Origin: an uncultured SAR86 cluster bacterium
Lineage (GTDB): Bacteria > Pseudomonadota > Gammaproteobacteria > Magnimaribacterales > D2472
Length of the DNA stretch: 64,000 nt
Direction: 5' to 3'
NCBI GenBank assembly: GCA_902591925.1
Contig: CACJCN010000002.1
Location: forward strand, 172,418 to 236,417
Both the position numbers and the translations under genes were made by a program. The stretch's first letter is position 1. Every line of letters begins with the position of its first letter. This document shows positions 1 to 9,406 of this stretch, one piece after another. Below the pieces are notes generated by a model. The model made no database searches. It saw only the letters and a program-made list of their open reading frames with translations, and was not told the DNA's origin.

Positions 1-314
1 CTAACAAAATCTCTAGCTGCTTAAGAGATTCAAATGGAAGTTGCCTAGCATGAAGTAAATTTGCATAACTCAATCTTGCTTCATCGTATTCTGGTTCAAT
101 ATCAAGGGCTCTTATAAGCAAATTTCCTGCATCAAGGTAAGCCCTTTGTTTAATACCTATATCCGCAAGTAGCTTCATTGCATTTACATCAAGTGGGTTT
201 TCATAAAGGTATTCTCTTAATAGCTTTTCTGCTTTATGTTGTTTATTAGAAGCTAAAAGAACTGAAGCTTCATAAAGCTTTTCAGGAATAATTTTTTTTA
301 AATCAGGTGACATA
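1..314 (-). CDS. TPR-repeat protein, N-terminal part (cut by window edge)
   Basis: About 104 N-terminal residues are visible, reading MSPDLKKIIPEKLYEAS and onward. The segment is all-helical with TPR-like spacing and repeat signatures such as ALDIEPEYDEARLSYANLL. It has no signal peptide, so it is probably cytoplasmic. The start ATG at 314 is the only sensible one, yet it sits two bases after the U-tract of a hairpin (319-352) and has no Shine-Dalgarno sequence. It lies 47 bp downstream of a TonB receptor on the same strand. In marine gammaproteobacteria and sphingomonads, genes in this position often encode TPR proteins with a C-terminal sulfotransferase domain. That part is outside the window, so the full function is not determined. 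Confidence 0.7.
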
Positions 315-318
315 TAAA

Positions 319-352
319 AAAGGCTACATAAATATAACTATGTAGCCTTTTA
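319..352 (-). terminator. Hairpin with U-tract between TonB receptor and TPR gene
   Basis: A perfect 13-bp inverted repeat (319-331 pairs with 340-352) with an 8-nt loop. On the minus strand it ends in six T, as an intrinsic terminator does. It starts 10 bp after the receptor stop codon and ends 4 nt before the start codon of the next gene. Readthrough, or a promoter within the receptor's 3' end, is needed to express that gene. Confidence 0.8.
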
Positions 353-361
353 TATTATCGA

Positions 362-2659
362 TTACTTAGTGTAATTCCAAGTAAATTTAATCCCCACAGT
401 TTGCGGTCTATTAACGGTATGCAATATATGGGTATTCACTCCATATCCATCTTCATTATTAATATAAAGATCAGCAAGTTCATCAAAGACATTATCAATG
501 AACATGCCTACAGATAAGCTTTCATTGAGCATTTTAGTGAAGTTAATGTTTGTCAACTTATAACTACCTTGTTTTACTCTATCTGATACAGTTAAATCAT
601 TCCACATCTCATCAACTGAAACATGATTTATTTGCATTGAACTAGTATCATCAAAGCTGTAGTCAATCATAAAGTTATATTTAACATCAGGTGTTAAAGG
701 TAAGTCTGTTCCACTTGGGGCTGAAAGACTTCCACGATAAAAATAATCTTCCTCAAGTTCAGCTTCGTTGCTGGCATAACTCATTGAGAATGTTAATTTA
801 TCATTAACAATATGTTTAAGGTCAAATTCATAACCTTTACTTGATGCTTTACCAACATTATCTATTAAAGCAAGTTTTGAAAGAGTTACATCATAAAAAC
901 CAAGCTGCATATCATCCCAATCCATATCGTATAAAGCAGCATTTAATCTTGTTTTTCCATTATTAAAAGTTGATTTAAATCCAACTTCAGTACTTGTTAA
1001 GTAATCTGGTTTATATGTTGCTCCGATTTGAGTAGATCTATTAATACCACCAGGTCGATAACCTTCTGATACAGTTGTGTATATTAGTGTATCTTGTGTT
1101 AATTGATAAGCTAGGTTTACTTTGCTTACACTTCCAGAACCACTCATTTGACCATTCACATTTTCTGGTGGAGCACTCAAGGTTGAGTATGCACCTACGG
1201 CAGGAACAGTGGGCTCAGGTGAATAAAAAACACTTCCTGAATATCCACTTAAAGCATAATCATAATCAAAACTTCTATATCCGAGTGTTAATTCAAGAGC
1301 TTCAGTAAGTTGATAGTAAACCTCACCAAAAATGGCCTCATCTTCGTCCATTCTTATCTGATCTGTCTGGTACCATGCATTTTCACTTCCTGGAACAGCA
1401 GCACCTGATGGAAGATCAGCGATTCTCCATCTTGTATTGTAATCAGTTTCAAGTTCACCAAAAAATGCACCAACTATCCAATTTAATTTTTCATTCTCTT
1501 TTGAAGAAAGTCTAATTTCAGTATGGCTTGTATCTACAGTAGTTTCTTTGTTGTAATTTTGACTTGGATCTACACAAGCATAGAAATAATACGTATAGCA
1601 TGAATAATATGCTTCAACATATGGTGAACTCAACGAGTAGTGTGAATAGTCTGAGTGTGTTTCAAAATCTTTTTCAACACTAGATGTAGCAAAGTTAAGA
1701 TCTGCAAAACCTAAATCACCACTTACTGATAATGAGTATCTAGTAAAATCATCATCATTAGAATCTTCTGTGAATCTACTTGTATTGTAGTCACCCAAAA
1801 GTGGGTCGTAATCCCATGAACCTTTTGATTCCATTGTTTGACCCATGACATTTGCATCAACTGTCCAAGAATCGTTTAAGTTTACTCTTAAAGCAACTCT
1901 GTATCCTTCTTTGAGATTTTCATTGAAATTATCTTTAGCATAAGCAGTATTTGATACTGGACCAAATAAAGGATAATTTAAAGTATCAGGAATATTATCA
2001 ATATAGCCTCCATCATCATCACTATATCCAACTATTCTTACTGCCGAGTTTTTACCTAGAGGAATATTTACAAATCCTTCAAGCATTTGACTCATATCAC
2101 CGCCCTTAGTTTGCTCAAAAACTGTATTAGCACCTGCATCAAACTCTGAATCAGGTTTTTTGGTAATTATCTTCAAACTTCCTGCCTGAGATGCAGCACC
2201 ATACAGTGTCCCCTGAGGTCCAACCAATGCTTCAACTCTTTCAATATCATACATATGTACCTCGAGGTTATCTGAAATCATTGTTACTGGAGAATCATCA
2301 AGATACGTTGCTACTGAAGGACCTTGAAGTGATTGGTTGTTACCATTACCACCATCAGAAATACCTCTCATAAATAAAGTACCTGTTCCAGGTCTTCTCT
2401 GAATAGCTGAAACCGCAGCTAATTGATTAACATAATCATAGAAATCTCTGATATTAAGTGAATCAATGTCTTCACTTGAAAGATTTTGCACAGTTATTGG
2501 AACATTTTGTAAATTTTCAGACTTCTTTTGAGCAGTAACGATTACTTCTTCAACTGTTGAGTCTTGAGAAATAATATCAGATGCAAGAAAAACAGATGAA
2601 AATGCTAGAGTGGCCTTTGTGAAAGCTTTATGAGCTTTTTCTAAATGGAATATATTCAT
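362..2659 (-). CDS. TonB-dependent outer-membrane receptor
   Basis: A 765-residue TonB-dependent receptor, which imports a scarce ligand across the outer membrane using TonB-ExbBD energy. A signal peptide (about residues 1-30) is followed by a TonB-box-like VEEVIVTA. The plug domain (about 45-170) contains VGPQGTLYGA, and a beta-barrel follows. ATG at 2659 is preferred over an upstream in-frame TTG at 2671, because GGGGGA stands 5-6 nt before it. The ligand cannot be read from the sequence. A hairpin (319-352) and a TPR gene follow on the same strand. The carboxylesterase upstream ends 68 bp away on the same strand and could share transcription. Confidence 0.92.
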   Translation of the reverse strand: MNIFHLEKAHKAFTKATLAFSSVFLASDIISQDSTVEEVIVTAQKKSENLQNVPITVQNLSSEDIDSLNIRDFYDYVNQLAAVSAIQRRPGTGTLFMRGISDGGNGNNQSLQGPSVATYLDDSPVTMISDNLEVHMYDIERVEALVGPQGTLYGAASQAGSLKIITKKPDSEFDAGANTVFEQTKGGDMSQMLEGFVNIPLGKNSAVRIVGYSDDDGGYIDNIPDTLNYPLFGPVSNTAYAKDNFNENLKEGYRVALRVNLNDSWTVDANVMGQTMESKGSWDYDPLLGDYNTSRFTEDSNDDDFTRYSLSVSGDLGFADLNFATSSVEKDFETHSDYSHYSLSSPYVEAYYSCYTYYFYACVDPSQNYNKETTVDTSHTEIRLSSKENEKLNWIVGAFFGELETDYNTRWRIADLPSGAAVPGSENAWYQTDQIRMDEDEAIFGEVYYQLTEALELTLGYRSFDYDYALSGYSGSVFYSPEPTVPAVGAYSTLSAPPENVNGQMSGSGSVSKVNLAYQLTQDTLIYTTVSEGYRPGGINRSTQIGATYKPDYLTSTEVGFKSTFNNGKTRLNAALYDMDWDDMQLGFYDVTLSKLALIDNVGKASSKGYEFDLKHIVNDKLTFSMSYASNEAELEEDYFYRGSLSAPSGTDLPLTPDVKYNFMIDYSFDDTSSMQINHVSVDEMWNDLTVSDRVKQGSYKLTNINFTKMLNESLSVGMFIDNVFDELADLYINNEDGYGVNTHILHTVNRPQTVGIKFTWNYTK

Positions 2660-2726
2660 ACTTTCCCCCAAAAATTTAATTTGTATGATTCATAAAATAT
2701 ACATTAATTTTAATTTTATGTAAATT

Positions 2727-4289
2727 TTATTGATATTCAATAAATCCAAGTTCTTTACATACATCAATAGAGGTACTTTTTTTCATTGAAATATCCTTAT
2801 TAAACGATAGAACGTTAAATAAGCTTGGTTGAAATTTTATCCATGTATCGTCCACACTGTTTGGATTACCCCTTTTAGTAAAATTGAACCAAAAATCTTG
2901 AATTGCCTTTGTTATTTTATGGTCAGTTTCAGATGTTGGAAGCCAGTAATCATGGGTATTAAAGATGTAAGGTAATTCTGCTCCATGATAAGCTCCCATT
3001 TCCTTACTTTTTTTTCCATCTCTTACTTTATCAAAGGAGTAAAACCAAACATTTTTATTTGTTCTCTCAACAATTGATTTAGCTATAAAATAAGAAGGAC
3101 ATACATAATTTCTTGATGATAAAAGGAAATTAAGTTTTTCCTTATCTCCCTTGAAGTTTAAAAGAATTGAATCAATATCATCAGTATCAGAATAAAAACC
3201 CCAACTTTCTCTTTCATTGTAAAAGTCATCAAGAAAATAGTCTTTTTCTAGATACATTTTTTCTTCATCAGCATTTGAACCAATAATTAAATCAACATGA
3301 TTGAAATTCCCTAACTTAAAAGAATCATAAATTGGCTCTAAAATTGAATAATTATCTACAATAGGATAATAACCAGTATATCCATAAATTTTTTCGGCTG
3401 CATTTAAAAGATCATTAGCATCAATTTTTTTAAGATCTTTAACTTGTGCGGTATCATTGTTAACACCTAATAATTCTTCAGAAAGTAGATTGGAGAGTTT
3501 TATATGATCATTGCTGTGAATAATATCATTATCAAGAACAGACCAGCCTGCACTCTGATGAATAGCTCTTTGAAATAAATTTTTACTTAATGGTGATGTG
3601 ATCAAATGTGCAACATTCGTTGCACCAGCTGATTCCCCAGAAATTGTGATATTAGATGGATCTCCGCCTACTTTTGAAATATTATTTTTAATCCATTTAA
3701 GTGCTTCAATCAAATCAAGAATTGCAAAGTTTGATACATCTAATTGAGGATGAGAATAAAAACCAAAAACGCCAAGTCTATATGCCACAGTAATAACAAT
3801 TACTCCCTCTTCAGCAAGTTCCTCTCCTATATAATTTGGTTCAAAAGACCAACCAGCTCTATTTGATCCACCATGAATAAAAACTAAAACAGGAGTCTTA
3901 GAATCTTGATCATTATTTTTTGGAACCCACATGTTTAAATAGAGACAGTCTTCGCTTATTTCAGGCATACTTATATATTCTGGATCGCCACCAAATCCAG
4001 ATGCCACGCCTTTATACCAATTTACAATTCTTGGTCCTTGCATACATGCTGGTGCGAATTTTTTTGCATAATATTTATCCTTATTGAATACCTTTGGTTT
4101 AGTTTTTTCCCACCTGAGTTGATTGATTGGTGGTTCAGCAAATGGTACTCCTAAATAAATATCAATATTGTTTGGAGACTGAGTTCCGATTATTGATGAA
4201 CTATCAATTCTAAAACTTGGATCTGAATAAATAACAAACGAAAACAAATAAATGAAAGTTACATATAAAAATTTACGAAGATTTTTCAT
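2727..4289 (-). CDS. Secreted type-B carboxylesterase
   Basis: A 520-residue carboxylesterase type B (alpha/beta-hydrolase), which hydrolyses carboxylic esters. An N-terminal signal peptide (about 1-22, ending near IYSDP) places it outside the cytoplasm. The nucleophile elbow is GESAG with Ser220, the oxyanion hole is HGGS at 139-142, and the catalytic His is probably in AYHGAELPY near residue 431. EDCLYLNMWVP is the family's conserved block. The start overlaps the end of the upstream nuclease gene by 17 bp, so the two are probably co-transcribed although their functions look unrelated. The substrate is unknown. Its closeness to a TonB receptor suggests a role in degrading an imported or surface-bound ester. 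Confidence 0.9.
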   Translation of the reverse strand: MKNLRKFLYVTFIYLFSFVIYSDPSFRIDSSSIIGTQSPNNIDIYLGVPFAEPPINQLRWEKTKPKVFNKDKYYAKKFAPACMQGPRIVNWYKGVASGFGGDPEYISMPEISEDCLYLNMWVPKNNDQDSKTPVLVFIHGGSNRAGWSFEPNYIGEELAEEGVIVITVAYRLGVFGFYSHPQLDVSNFAILDLIEALKWIKNNISKVGGDPSNITISGESAGATNVAHLITSPLSKNLFQRAIHQSAGWSVLDNDIIHSNDHIKLSNLLSEELLGVNNDTAQVKDLKKIDANDLLNAAEKIYGYTGYYPIVDNYSILEPIYDSFKLGNFNHVDLIIGSNADEEKMYLEKDYFLDDFYNERESWGFYSDTDDIDSILLNFKGDKEKLNFLLSSRNYVCPSYFIAKSIVERTNKNVWFYSFDKVRDGKKSKEMGAYHGAELPYIFNTHDYWLPTSETDHKITKAIQDFWFNFTKRGNPNSVDDTWIKFQPSLFNVLSFNKDISMKKSTSIDVCKELGFIEYQ

Positions 4290-4971
4290 TTTGATTCATG
4301 TACCTATTATGAAATTCTAACAATCTTTTTTTCCATATTTTAGTCAAAACATTAAATTCTGCTGGTTTTACAATAAATTCTTGAAATAATAAGTCTCTAT
4401 CTACCATTAAGATGACAACTTGATTTATTTCAGTCCCAAACATTACATTATGAGCATTAGCGTAAGCGCAGCCTTGGAGAAAATAATCCTCAATCCATTC
4501 TCTTTTTTTCATCTTTCTTGCGGTTTTAAAATCTATAATTGATGGAATATCATTAATCTTCCCTGTGCAATCAGCAGTACCTGCATATAAACCATCAAGA
4601 ATTAGCCCAACCTCTAAACCCCATACTTCAGTGAGAGAGCTTAAACCTGAATTAATAAATTTTTCGGTTATTTTCGATGCAATTATACCCTCTTGATTAT
4701 TTGTAAAATTGTCCCACTTTTTCTCATTTAGGTAATTCTCTAATGCTTCATGAACCATGCTACCAATGTCTGTACTTTGTTTTGTGATTCTGTTTGCTTC
4801 TGTTTCTCCTACTTTTTTTCTCCATTGTTGTATTGAATCAGACTTATCCGAAGTATTTGAAAGGACTGTAGTCACGCTTGGAACTGAGTTTTCATTTGAG
4901 TCTTGGTAAAACCTACCAACCTCTTTATCAAGTCTTTTAAGCTCCGGATATACATATTTATTTGTTATCAT
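4273..4971 (-). CDS. PD-(D/E)XK exonuclease, MGME1/phage-like
   Basis: A 232-residue protein of the PD-(D/E)XK nuclease superfamily. The core runs GTADCTGKI (Asp of motif II), SIIDFKTARK (D-x-K, motif III) and LQGCAYANA (the Gln motif). The N-terminal PSVTTVLS block and GSMVHEALENYL helix resemble the RecB-like exonucleases of phages and the mitochondrial exonuclease MGME1. It would cleave single-stranded DNA ends in a metal-dependent way. No phage genes surround it. It overlaps the carboxylesterase downstream and lies only 20 bp from the divergent BCCT start. The fold assignment is fairly safe; the biological role is not known. Confidence 0.75.
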   Translation of the reverse strand: MITNKYVYPELKRLDKEVGRFYQDSNENSVPSVTTVLSNTSDKSDSIQQWRKKVGETEANRITKQSTDIGSMVHEALENYLNEKKWDNFTNNQEGIIASKITEKFINSGLSSLTEVWGLEVGLILDGLYAGTADCTGKINDIPSIIDFKTARKMKKREWIEDYFLQGCAYANAHNVMFGTEINQVVILMVDRDLLFQEFIVKPAEFNVLTKIWKKRLLEFHNRYMNQNEKSS

Positions 4972-4991
4972 TAGAAAAATTCTTAGTTAGT

Positions 4992-6473
4992 ATGATTAAT
5001 ATAAAATTAAATCCTCTTTGGAGCAAAACAGTTTTAGCAATTACATTTGGATTTTTATTGTTACTGTCCTCATATATTCTTATCGATCCAGTTGGTAGTG
5101 CAGAAAATTTATTAAATATTTATAATTTTTTTGCAGTTAATTTTGAATTATTTTATTTATATTTTGGTTTTTCTGTTTTAATAATTTTAATTTATATTGC
5201 TTTTTCATCAACGGGCTCAAAAAAAATTTTATTAAAAGGTAGAAAAAATTATTCTTATTTTTCTTGGTGTGCAATGTTGTTTGCAACAGGAATGGGTGCT
5301 GCACTTTTGTACTGGTCAACCTACGAGTGGCTCGTTTATTATACAAATCCATTAACAGGCGAAGATAAATCACTATTAAAAGCAAGAGCTTATCCAATGT
5401 TTCATTGGATGTTTACTGGTTGGTCACTGTATATTCTTCCCACAGTTGCCTTCGTGTTATCACTAATGAGAAATTCAAATACTCCCTTAACTTTCTCAGG
5501 AATCCTATTAGAAAAACAATCAGGCCCTATAAGAATAATTCTTGATATATTTTTCATAGGTGCAATTCTGACAGGTGCTGGTGTAGGTTTAGCTCTTTCA
5601 TTTCCTTTAATGTCAGCATCAATTTCAAAACTTCTTAACTTAAGTCAATCATTGTTTTTAGATTTTATAATGTTGATATTATGTATGTTTATTGTATGTA
5701 TAAGCGTATATAAGGGACTTCAAAAAGGTATTAAAAGGTTGAGCAATTTAAACATAGTTCTTGTAATTATATTTTTATCATTAATTTTAATTACAGGCCC
5801 TACAAAATATATTATTTTAAATACTATTGAGCCTGTTTTTTATGTAATTAAAAATTATCTACCTTTAAGTTTAGTTAAATCTGAGTATTCTCTTGATTGG
5901 ACGGTTTTTTACTGGGCATGGTATATAGCGCTTGCGCCAGCTGTTGGAGCATTCATTGTAAATATTTCAAATAATAAAACTGTTAGAGAGTTAATTTTTG
6001 GAGCTCTCATAATAGGTTCACTTGGTTGCATTTTTCACATCGGGGTTCTCTCAAATATATCTATTTATTTTTATGAAACAAATATTCTTGATGCTCCAAA
6101 AATTTATGAAGATCAATCCTTAACTTCGCATGCATTAGTGGTTGAAACAATTTCAATGTTAAATTTTGGAACATTATTCTTAATATTATTTTCTATCATT
6201 GCAATAATTTTTCTGTGTACTACTTATGATTCCATATCTTACATTTTAGCAACTGCCTCTATGAAAAATTTTAAAGACAAGCCCTCAAGAGGTTTAAGAG
6301 TTTTTTTTGCAATGATTATAATGATACAACCTGCATTAATTATGTTTTTAGGTGGCAAAGATTCATTTATGTGGCTTTTGGTGGTAATTTCTGTACCATT
6401 AATGATAATTTATATTTTTCTAATTTTTTCTATTTTTGTAAATGCAAATAAACTTAAAAAATCATCGAGCTAA
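4992..6473 (+). CDS. BCCT-family betaine/choline/carnitine-type transporter
   Basis: A 493-residue integral membrane protein with about 12 hydrophobic segments. Family marks are GMGAALLYWSTYEW (the glycine-rich TM segment) and DWTVFYWAWYIALAP (the tryptophan segment of BCCT carriers). It would take up a quaternary ammonium or related zwitterion with Na+ or H+. ATG at 4992 is chosen over an in-frame TTG at 4962, which would overlap the divergent nuclease gene. The WSTYEW variant differs from the commoner TEP form, so the substrate may not be betaine. The next gene overlaps its end by 32 bp, suggesting translational coupling. Confidence 0.88.
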   Translation: MINIKLNPLWSKTVLAITFGFLLLLSSYILIDPVGSAENLLNIYNFFAVNFELFYLYFGFSVLIILIYIAFSSTGSKKILLKGRKNYSYFSWCAMLFATGMGAALLYWSTYEWLVYYTNPLTGEDKSLLKARAYPMFHWMFTGWSLYILPTVAFVLSLMRNSNTPLTFSGILLEKQSGPIRIILDIFFIGAILTGAGVGLALSFPLMSASISKLLNLSQSLFLDFIMLILCMFIVCISVYKGLQKGIKRLSNLNIVLVIIFLSLILITGPTKYIILNTIEPVFYVIKNYLPLSLVKSEYSLDWTVFYWAWYIALAPAVGAFIVNISNNKTVRELIFGALIIGSLGCIFHIGVLSNISIYFYETNILDAPKIYEDQSLTSHALVVETISMLNFGTLFLILFSIIAIIFLCTTYDSISYILATASMKNFKDKPSRGLRVFFAMIIMIQPALIMFLGGKDSFMWLLVVISVPLMIIYIFLIFSIFVNANKLKKSSS

Positions 6474-7317
6474 TATCTTCGAAAAAAATCCCTATGATGA
6501 AAAAAAAGTTTCGATAGTTTTTGTTCCTGGTGCGGGTATGGATCATAGAATTATATCTATGTTTGATTTGGAGGCTCTCTATGAAGAATATAATATTCTT
6601 GGCATAGACTTACCAGGCCATGGATATACATCTGGGCCTATAGTAGATTCAATTAGGGATCATACAAATTTTTGTATTGATGTATTCAAAGAGATAAATA
6701 TAAAAAAACCAATTGTCATTGGCCATAGTTGGGGTGGACTTGTTGCTCTTGATTTATCAACAGAATTTCAAAACGGTATGACAATATGCATGAATATTGC
6801 ATATCCGTTTTTAGTAGGAGATATGCTTCTAGATTATGCAAAAGGTAATTTAGATCAGGCAGTAGAGTTCTTAATGAAATATGGAATATATAAATTTCCT
6901 AAGACTGAAATCAAAACAAAAGGTTTTGGAACAATGGGATCTGGATTCTATGGCAGATCAAAAGGACAAATAAAATCTCCATATGGGACAAAAATTGTTG
7001 AAGACGATCCTGAAAGAGAAATAAAACTATATCCCTTAAAGCGTTTGTTTAATCAATCTGAAAAGGAAATAAGTTCAATTGACTTAAAATCTTGTAATGT
7101 ATTTAGGTTAACAGATGAGCAAATTTCAAATCTTGAAAATATAAAATATATATTTAGCGAGAAAGATAAACTAGCAAGATTTAATCCTGATAATGTATTA
7201 CTAAAAAATGTAGATCACGAAAAAGATATCGTTCATCTTGAAGATGTAGGTCATTTTCCATACTTTGAGGACAAACAATTAATCTCAGAAACTCTTGTTA
7301 AGTTAATAAATTCTTAA
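6442..7317 (+). CDS. Alpha/beta hydrolase
   Basis: A 291-residue cytoplasmic alpha/beta-hydrolase with the nucleophile elbow GHSWGG (Ser96), oxyanion segment VPGAGMDH and terminal catalytic His in DVGHFPYFED. There is no signal peptide. It starts inside the BCCT transporter gene (32-bp overlap), so it probably acts on something that transporter brings in or is made with it. The reaction (esterase, lactonase or C-C hydrolase) cannot be decided from the sequence. It ends tail-to-tail with the next gene, sharing bases at 7314-7317. Confidence 0.85.
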   Translation: MQINLKNHRANIFEKNPYDEKKVSIVFVPGAGMDHRIISMFDLEALYEEYNILGIDLPGHGYTSGPIVDSIRDHTNFCIDVFKEINIKKPIVIGHSWGGLVALDLSTEFQNGMTICMNIAYPFLVGDMLLDYAKGNLDQAVEFLMKYGIYKFPKTEIKTKGFGTMGSGFYGRSKGQIKSPYGTKIVEDDPEREIKLYPLKRLFNQSEKEISSIDLKSCNVFRLTDEQISNLENIKYIFSEKDKLARFNPDNVLLKNVDHEKDIVHLEDVGHFPYFEDKQLISETLVKLINS

Positions 7318-8213
7318 GCAGTATCTATAAAGGATTTTAAATGGTCATATGCCAGTTCTTTGTTTAGGCCACTATAAACTTCATGTCTGTCATTTTTAAT
7401 TTTAATATGTTTTATATTTATAAATACTTGCCCTAATAACTCATTTAATGCATTCATACCCTTACCAAAATTACTGACAGGGTCATTTGTTCCAGCTATA
7501 AGTAGTATTGGAAGATTTACATTACAATTTTTATAATTCTTTTTATCAAATGCTTTAGTACAACCATAAGCAATATCATTCCACATTGAATTAGTTACAC
7601 TAAAACCACAAAGTTCATCTTTTACATAATTTTCAACGTTATCAGGATCTGATGAGATCCAGTCATGAGTTGTTTTATTAGGCTTAAATTTTTTATTCCA
7701 TGTTACATCTGTCATATAGTCCAATATCGCATTAGTAGAATATTTTCCGAAAAAAAATGATGAAAATTTTATTACAAATTTTTGTGCGAGCATCAGAAAA
7801 AATGGAAATTTTGATGATCCAGATATTATAAGACCCTTAATATTTACTTTATTCATTGCTAAATTTAGACCCACCCAAGATCCCATACTATGAGCAAACA
7901 AATATTGATCTAAGTTTGGATAGTTATAGCTCGTTTCTAAAATAAGATTATTTAGATCCTGTGTGATTACTTCCCAACCATTTTCTTCAGCAAAAACACC
8001 TTTTTGATGTTTATTTTGAACCCATCTGCCATGTCCTCTATGGTCTATTGAAATTACGTGATATCCATCGTTATTTAACCTATCAATTAACCATGAATAT
8101 CGGCCAATATGTTCTCCCTTACCATGACAGATATGAACTATTCCTTTTGGAATTTCATTACTAGTTAAATTCTCATATATGTATCTTTTATCAATGGGTA
8201 TACTTATATTCAT
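7314..8213 (-). CDS. Monoacylglycerol-lipase-like alpha/beta hydrolase (Hydrolase_4 type)
   Basis: A 299-residue hydrolase of the serine aminopeptidase S33 / monoglyceride lipase group. HGKGEHIGRYSWL and ISIDHRGHGRW are the typical lid-side and oxyanion blocks. AHSMGSW carries Ser109, DPVSNFGKG holds the probable acid, and RHEVYSG near the C-terminus holds the His. No signal peptide is seen, so it is cytoplasmic or peripheral. The likely role is hydrolysis of monoacylglycerol or lysophospholipid. It diverges from the ketoacyl synthase gene with only 39 bp between start codons. Confidence 0.85.
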   Translation of the reverse strand: MNISIPIDKRYIYENLTSNEIPKGIVHICHGKGEHIGRYSWLIDRLNNDGYHVISIDHRGHGRWVQNKHQKGVFAEENGWEVITQDLNNLILETSYNYPNLDQYLFAHSMGSWVGLNLAMNKVNIKGLIISGSSKFPFFLMLAQKFVIKFSSFFFGKYSTNAILDYMTDVTWNKKFKPNKTTHDWISSDPDNVENYVKDELCGFSVTNSMWNDIAYGCTKAFDKKNYKNCNVNLPILLIAGTNDPVSNFGKGMNALNELLGQVFINIKHIKIKNDRHEVYSGLNKELAYDHLKSFIDTA

Positions 8214-8252
8214 AATTTATAATAAACTTATAAGTATATTATTTAAATAATT

Positions 8253-9365
8253 ATGCAAATACATATAGCTGGAACAGGTATTTGGTATCCTGAAGAAACA
8301 ATCAATAATGAAGAGATCGTATCTTCATTTAATTCATATGTTGATCATTTTAATAGTACCAACAAAAACAAAATTGAGAATGGTGAATTAGAAAAGCTTG
8401 ATTACTCCTCTACTGAATTTATTGAAAAAGCATCTGGAATAAAAACAAGGCATGTGATTGATAAAAAAAATATTCTTGATATTAATAAAATGATGCCTGC
8501 AGTTTTACATGAAGATGAATCAAAACTTTCCATTCATGCTGAAGTTGGAATTAAAGCGGCTCAAGTAGCTATGAAAAATGCAAATGTGACTTCTTCTGAT
8601 ATAGATGCTGTTATCTTAGGGACATCTCATGCAGCAAGAAATTATCCCTCTGTTGCAATTGAAATTCAAAATGAACTTGGTATTAATGGCTACGCATATG
8701 ATATGTTGGTTGGATGTTCATCAACTACATTTGCTATAAACAATGCTGTAAGCGATATTTCATCTGGTCTTGCGGATACGGTTTTAGTAATTAATCCTGA
8801 AATATCGACTCCTTTTGTTAATTACACCAAAAGAGACATTCATTTTATTTTTGGAGACGGTTGTGTAGCGACAATAGTCTCAAAAAATAATACGTCAAAT
8901 AATAGTTTTAAGGTCATAGATAGAAAATTAATAACAAAATTTTCTAATAACATAAGAAGTGATTGGAGTTATTTAGCCAGAGCCGCTACTGATAAAAAAT
9001 CACATGAAGACTTACTTTTCTATCAAAATGGAAATAGTGTATTTAAAGAAGTGTGCCCGATGGTTGCTGAATTTATCAATAATCAATTAAAAGAAAATAA
9101 TTTAGAGTCAACTGATATTAAAAAGTTTTGGTTACACCAAGCTAATGCAAGAATGATTAACCTAATAGTATCAAAGATCATTGGAACCAATGATTTTGAT
9201 ACAAGTTTGGCGCCATTGCCTATTGAAAAATTTGGCAATCTCGCAAGTGCTGGCTCTATGTTTGCATTCAATCTACACAATGACTTAGAGTCTGGTGAAA
9301 AAGGACTAATATGTTCCTTTGGAGCCGGTTATTCAGTTTGCTCAATAATCGTTGAAAAAATTTAA
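8253..9365 (+). CDS. Beta-ketoacyl-ACP synthase III, PA3286-type
   Basis: A 370-residue thiolase-fold condensing enzyme. The active-site Cys155 lies in LVGCSSTTFA, the His in FWLHQANARM and the Asn in FGNLASAGS. At 370 residues it is longer than housekeeping FabH (about 317). Its sequence follows the Pseudomonas aeruginosa PA3286 group, with NNEEIVSSFNSYV near the start, EFIEKASGIKTR, and KEVCPMVAE. PA3286 is known for condensing octanoyl-CoA with malonyl-ACP, diverting beta-oxidation products into fatty-acid synthesis. That role here is inferred from family resemblance. ATG at 8253 is fixed by the short divergent spacer. Confidence 0.85.
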   Translation: MQIHIAGTGIWYPEETINNEEIVSSFNSYVDHFNSTNKNKIENGELEKLDYSSTEFIEKASGIKTRHVIDKKNILDINKMMPAVLHEDESKLSIHAEVGIKAAQVAMKNANVTSSDIDAVILGTSHAARNYPSVAIEIQNELGINGYAYDMLVGCSSTTFAINNAVSDISSGLADTVLVINPEISTPFVNYTKRDIHFIFGDGCVATIVSKNNTSNNSFKVIDRKLITKFSNNIRSDWSYLARAATDKKSHEDLLFYQNGNSVFKEVCPMVAEFINNQLKENNLESTDIKKFWLHQANARMINLIVSKIIGTNDFDTSLAPLPIEKFGNLASAGSMFAFNLHNDLESGEKGLICSFGAGYSVCSIIVEKI

Positions 9366-9406
9366 TTACAATATATTTAAAATAATAAAACATTTATAAT
9401 CTAGCT

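Noticed and set aside
4962..4991. Longer BCCT reading frame starting TTG at 4962
   Set aside because: It would overlap the divergent nuclease start and adds an atypical N-terminus; ATG at 4992 gives a normal BCCT start.
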